Source: an uncultured Porphyromonas sp. (GTDB taxonomy: Bacteria > Bacteroidota > Bacteroidia > Bacteroidales > Porphyromonadaceae). From it: 9,218 bases of DNA. How positions within the stretch are numbered: the first letter of the stretch is position 1; each line of letters begins with the position of its first letter. The notes beneath the pieces were generated by a model. The model was not told the origin of the DNA. It saw only the letters and a program-made list of their open reading frames with translations, and did no database searches. Made by a program: the position numbers and the translations under genes. Positions 6,501 through 9,218 of this stretch are shown here, piece after piece. The stretch spans positions 1 through 9,218 of the forward strand of contig CABUDK010000043.1 in NCBI GenBank assembly GCA_902490315.1, given 5' to 3'.

Positions 6501-6508
6501 TATATTTG
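6501..6508 (+). promoter_or_regulatory. -7 promoter box of the Omp28/T9SS gene
   Basis: TATATTTG is a full match to the Bacteroidota -7 consensus TAnnTTTG, on the coding strand 138 nt upstream of the start codon. No clear TTG lies 19-21 nt upstream. Transcription would begin near 6513-6516, giving a leader of about 130 nt that contains the hairpins described at 6524-6596. Confidence 0.55.
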
Positions 6509-6523
6509 CCGTCGTAATGGTCT

Positions 6524-6596
6524 CTTGTGTGTACAAGCAGACAGGGAGAGGATCTTCTTCAGTTTCCTTATGTCTGCTTCTTAAGCTTCGCACAAG
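6524..6596 (+). promoter_or_regulatory. Structured 5' leader with two competing hairpins
   Basis: Long-range form: AAGCAGACA (6535-6543) pairs perfectly with TGTCTGCTT (6571-6579), extended by CTTGTG (6524-6529) with CACAAG (6591-6596) across an internal loop. Short form: CTTGT (6524-6528) pairs with ACAAG (6533-6537) around GTGT. The short form uses bases needed by both stems of the long form, so the two exclude each other. The element lies in the predicted transcript between the promoter and the start codon. No known riboswitch class is recognised and there is no U-run, so a translational or stability role is more likely than attenuation. Confidence 0.45.
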
Positions 6597-6646
6597 GGTA
6601 TAACGATCCATTAGTAACATACAACAAACAGATTACATAATCTATC

Positions 6647-8575
6647 ATGAAACAAACTGCTACCCTCTGGAGTTTACTCCTCACGCTCCTCATGGCCGTC
6701 ACAATGAGCACGGCTCAGGAGCCCGTAACGCCTCGTCTGCAAGCCGCTAGCGCAGGTACATCCCTACGAGCTGGCGAAACTTTGCCAGGCTTCGGCTATG
6801 CTGACCGATATGTTGAGAAAATAGCGTATCTAGGTATTGGCAAAACAAACCTCTATCTCTCTTGTTACATCTTACTTCCTGAGGTAGGTGCTAATAAGAT
6901 TGAGAAGATATCTTTCCCCGCCGCTAAGGCGGACAAGGTCGCCTACGTTTTGATCCTCTCAGAGGATGGTAAGACCACGCTCTACAACCAAAAGTGTGAG
7001 ATCGTCAAGGGAAACAATCAGATCACACTCTCCAAGCCCTTTACTACAGAGGCTGGCAAGCGTTATCTAGTAGGCTTTGCCACCAAGGCTGTAGGTAAAG
7101 GCGACAAAGATGCATTCGTTATCCCATTTGATGGAACTGTTGATATCGATGAGGGTTCATATGCTGCTGCTGGTACAGAGCCCTACCCTACGGCAAGTAG
7201 CACGGAAAAGACATTCGGCTTCTTAAAAGTCAAGGGCTTAGGCTTTGGATCTGCCTGTATCTTCGTCACGCTACAGGATAATAGCAAGGTACAGAATCTA
7301 GGCTATCTAACAGCTGCTGATGGCAACTTCAATATGGTCACAAAGGGCGATAAGATCTCTACGAAGGTCTCTCTCCGCAATATCGGTATGAACGATATTA
7401 CCTCCTTCGAGCTTACCTATCAGTTTGGCACAGGCGAGGTCAAGAGCATCGCACATACAGTAACCCCAGCACTAGCTTCAAGTAAGACAGGGGAGTACAC
7501 CTTTGAGATCCCCGCTGAGGCTGAGGGTATGGGCACAGTACACTTTGCCGTCGCTAAGGTCAATGGTCAGAAGAACGCCTATGCAGATAATCGTGTAGAC
7601 CTCCCCTATAAGGTCGGTGACTTCTCAGCAATGATCAATCGTGAGACGGTCATCCTAGAGCGGTTTACCTCAGAGAAGTGCGGTAACTGTCCTAGTGCGG
7701 ACCGCTACGTTCAGGCTGACATCGACAAGCTTAAAGCTGCAGGACTACGCGTCAGCTACATTATGTATCACTCAGGTTACTACGAAGACTTCCTGACGAT
7801 GCCTGAGAGTGAGAAGCTCTACGGCTACTTCTTCCCTGACGGTAAGTCTTATGCTCCTGCTATGTCTATCAACCGAACCTACCTACCCAAGGAGGGTGCT
7901 CTCGTACAGCACGCTGCTGGATATGATCCCAAAGAATGGGCTACCAAGATGAAGAACGGTAAGCAGGGTGTCAAGATCGAGCGGATCGATCAGACCATCT
8001 CTGATGGTACACTGGAGGCTGTTGTCAGTGGTGTAGCTCTCAAGAACTGCTTCGACCCAGAGGATCTCTACCTGACAGTCATCGTGACGGAGGACAATAT
8101 CCCCTCTAGGCGCCAAAGTGGAGCAAATAAGAGTTACAAGCATCAAGCTGTACCTCGTCTCTTCCTCACAGCTCCTACAGGTGACAAGCTCAAGGTCGAG
8201 GCCGACGGCAAGTTCAAGGTCACGCTACGGGGTACCCTCAAGTCTACTTGGGTAGGTAGCCAGTGCCATGTAGTTGCTATCGTTCACCCAAGCATCACAC
8301 AGCCTAACAAGGTCAACCGTGCAGTACATACTGCCGAGACAGCTCCACTAGGCTTTGGTCTCGCTAACGAGGCTGTAGCTCCAGCACAAGCTCCTATCGT
8401 AACGGCTGAGGGTGGCTACCTAAACATCCTAGGTCGTGTCGATGCCTTCGAGCTATATGACATGTCTGGTGCACTCGTCACGACCTCTGTAGAGACACGT
8501 CTCGTGCCAGGCACTTACATCATCCGCATCTTCAGCGATCTACGTGTCTACACCTCTAAGGTGATCGTTCGCTAA
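6647..8575 (+). CDS. Omp28-related exported protein with thioredoxin-like domain and T9SS sorting domain
   Basis: Predicted cell-surface or secreted protein, 642 aa. Residues 1-23 are a Sec signal peptide with cleavage likely after STA, before QEPV. Residues 50-210 look like a beta-rich domain. Residues 220-325 resemble an Ig-like/CARDB module. Residues 330-420 match the thioredoxin-like core of Omp28-related proteins: ILERFTSEKCGNCPSADRY with a CGNC pair (C345, C348), then YIMYHSGYYEDF. Residues 570-642 form a type A T9SS C-terminal sorting domain with ELYDMSGALV, PGTYIIRI and a final KVIVR. This predicts export to the periplasm by Sec and across the outer membrane by the T9SS, with removal of the sorting domain. 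Disulfide exchange or peptide binding is possible; the substrate is unknown. No Shine-Dalgarno precedes the ATG, only an A-rich leader typical of the phylum. The gene is monocistronic: own promoter, strong terminator after it. Codon use looks native. Confidence 0.92.
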   Translation: MKQTATLWSLLLTLLMAVTMSTAQEPVTPRLQAASAGTSLRAGETLPGFGYADRYVEKIAYLGIGKTNLYLSCYILLPEVGANKIEKISFPAAKADKVAYVLILSEDGKTTLYNQKCEIVKGNNQITLSKPFTTEAGKRYLVGFATKAVGKGDKDAFVIPFDGTVDIDEGSYAAAGTEPYPTASSTEKTFGFLKVKGLGFGSACIFVTLQDNSKVQNLGYLTAADGNFNMVTKGDKISTKVSLRNIGMNDITSFELTYQFGTGEVKSIAHTVTPALASSKTGEYTFEIPAEAEGMGTVHFAVAKVNGQKNAYADNRVDLPYKVGDFSAMINRETVILERFTSEKCGNCPSADRYVQADIDKLKAAGLRVSYIMYHSGYYEDFLTMPESEKLYGYFFPDGKSYAPAMSINRTYLPKEGALVQHAAGYDPKEWATKMKNGKQGVKIERIDQTISDGTLEAVVSGVALKNCFDPEDLYLTVIVTEDNIPSRRQSGANKSYKHQAVPRLFLTAPTGDKLKVEADGKFKVTLRGTLKSTWVGSQCHVVAIVHPSITQPNKVNRAVHTAETAPLGFGLANEAVAPAQAPIVTAEGGYLNILGRVDAFELYDMSGALVTTSVETRLVPGTYIIRIFSDLRVYTSKVIVR

Positions 8576-8627
8576 AGCTCCATCAAAGGATATAGCCACT
8601 CACACGGTAGTAATGTGGCTGAAAAAC

Positions 8628-8670
8628 AAAGTCTGGGCTTGACCACGTGTCAAGTCCAGACTTTGTCTTT
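8628..8670 (+). terminator. Strong rho-independent terminator
   Basis: A 16-bp stem, 8628-8643 with 8649-8664, has one G-U wobble and a 5-nt loop CACGT, followed by GTCTTTT. It lies 53 nt after the stop of the T9SS gene. An A-rich stretch (GAAAAAC) precedes the stem, so it could work in both directions. A smaller hairpin, AGCCAC (8594-8599) with GTGGCT (8615-8620), lies between the stop codon and this terminator. Confidence 0.9.
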
Positions 8671-8685
8671 TATCGTATAGCGTTT

Positions 8686-8866
8686 GTGTCAAAGCGAGAC
8701 GTGTAACCCTTTGTAGGGACGCACGAGAGTGTCTGGCGGGAGGGCGTCCGTTGTGTCAAAGGTTACAGCGTCGTGGTTTTAACGGGGACGGACGCTCAGA
8801 CCGAGCGTCCCTACAGGAGTCGTCCCCGCTTCGCCCGTCAAATCGTTACACGTCTCGCTTTGATAC
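8686..8866. mobile_element. MITE-like palindromic element, copy A
   Basis: Non-coding element of about 181 bp bounded by inverted repeats: 8690-8707 (CAAAGCGAGACGTGTAAC) is the perfect reverse complement of 8845-8862, extendable to 22 bp with one mismatch. Nested inside are TGTAGGGACGC (8712-8722) with GCGTCCCTACA (8805-8815), GCGTCCGT with ACGGACGC (8744-8751, 8788-8795), GGACGCTC with GAGCGTCC (8790-8797, 8803-8810) and CGGGGACG with CGTCCCCG (8783-8790, 8821-8828). It encodes nothing. A target-site duplication is not evident. A dispersed non-autonomous element is the best reading; a structured RNA is an alternative. Confidence 0.65.
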
Positions 8867-8879
8867 TACGGATGCTCGT

Positions 8880-9023
8880 GACGTGTAACGATGATGTAGG
8901 GACGCACGAGAGTGTCTAGCGGGAGGGCGTCCGTTGTGTCAAAAGTTACAGCGTCGTGGTTTTAACGGGGACGGACGCCCTCCGACTCGACACTACCGAG
9001 CGTCCCTACAAATCGTTACACGT
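8880..9023. mobile_element. MITE-like palindromic element, copy B
   Basis: Second, shorter relative of copy A, about 144 bp. Ends: ACGTGTAACGAT (8881-8892) with ATCGTTACACGT (9012-9023). Its core 8895-8978 matches 8712-8795 of copy A over 84 bp with two differences (8918 and 8944). It contains TGTAGGGACGC with GCGTCCCTACA (8895-8905, 9000-9010) and a 13-bp inverted pair at 8922-8934 and 8971-8983. It lacks the longer GACTCC/CGTCCCCG right arm of copy A and its outer AAAGCGA ends. The copies are in the same orientation, 183 nt apart core to core. Confidence 0.65.
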
Positions 9024-9061
9024 TTCATCGGATCACTTGAATTGCGAGCAGTGGCGCACGA

Positions 9062-9093
9062 TTGGGCTATGTGACTTATTTTTATTACCTTTG
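9062..9093 (+). promoter_or_regulatory. Promoter for the gene entering at the right edge
   Basis: TTG (9062-9064) and TACCTTTG (9086-9093) are separated by 21 nt, which fits the Bacteroidota -33/-7 promoter layout. It is the most complete promoter in the window. Transcription would start near 9100, giving a leader of about 98 nt with a possible hairpin GAGACG (9108-9113) with CGTCTC (9130-9135). Confidence 0.5.
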
Positions 9094-9197
9094 AGGAGCT
9101 TACGGCAGAGACGTGTGGCGGATGATGTGCGTCTCGAACTTCTTTACTAGAGAAGAGCCAAGTGATTGATAAGCGTCTAACTTACTTTTTACACAAT

Positions 9198-9218
9198 ATG
9201 AATCAGAAGCAATTAGAA
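9198..9218 (+). CDS. Start of a gene running off the right edge
   Basis: ATG at 9198 opens seven codons (MNQKQLE) to the window end. Support is positional: an AT-rich untranslated stretch before it, no Shine-Dalgarno as usual here, and a good promoter about 110 nt upstream. The product cannot be named from seven residues. Confidence 0.45.

Noticed and set aside
6315..6620. Minus-strand frame of 101 codons
   Set aside because: It runs through the minisatellite, the inverted repeat and the opposite strand of the T9SS leader; composition is not protein-like.
8956..9150. Plus-strand frame of 64 codons
   Set aside because: It begins inside MITE-like copy B and runs across the promoter for the next gene; no family resemblance.
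9166..9190. TTG followed by TACTTTTT as a second promoter for the right-edge gene
   Set aside because: Spacing is only 14 nt and the last base of the box does not match; the start site would fall at the start codon. The pair at 9062-9093 fits much better.
9198..9218. Naming the right-edge gene (for example as a type I restriction methylase) from MNQKQLE
   Set aside because: Seven residues cannot support a family assignment.

Overview
The window reads as chromosomal DNA of a Bacteroidota bacterium, most probably Porphyromonas or a close relative. This rests on TAnnTTTG-type promoter boxes, near absence of Shine-Dalgarno sequences, a secreted Omp28-like protein with a type IX secretion (T9SS) C-terminal sorting domain, and BspA-type leucine-rich repeats. 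The genus is an inference; no marker gene fixes it.

Left edge (1-166, minus strand): the 5' part of the RNase P RNA gene rnpB with its promoter box. The rest of the gene lies beyond the window.

Centre left (266-5996, all minus strand): a compact operon read right to left. Its order is (1) a Ser/Thr-kinase-like domain fused to about 20 BspA/LRR_5 repeats, (2) a DUF6939-type protein of unknown function, (3) a DarT-like ADP-ribosyltransferase domain fused to a von Willebrand A (VWA) domain, and (4) a PP2C-like phosphatase. Gaps are 26 and 21 nt, then a 4-nt ATGA overlap. Kinase + VWA + PP2C is the composition of the TerY-P phospho-signalling triad known from comparative genomics. Here the kinase carries a large repeat array and the VWA protein carries a DarT-like domain, with no adjacent DarG antitoxin. 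A plausible but untested reading is a sensor/effector conflict or stress system in which reversible phosphorylation controls a nucleic-acid-modifying ADP-ribosyltransferase. It is the most interesting content of the window. A short doubtful ORF (6014-6292) lies directly upstream.

Divergent intergenic region (5997-6646): an imperfect 21-nt-period minisatellite (6301-6460) ending in a small inverted repeat, then a TATATTTG promoter box and a leader with two mutually exclusive hairpins, leading to the plus-strand gene.

Right part: a 642-residue exported Omp28-related protein with a thioredoxin-like CxxC motif and T9SS sorting domain (6647-8575), followed by a strong intrinsic terminator (8628-8670). 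After it come two tandem, related, palindromic MITE-like elements (8686-8866 and 8880-9023) that share an 84-bp core at 82/84 identity. A well-formed promoter (9062-9093) and the first seven codons of a plus-strand gene (9198 onward) close the window.
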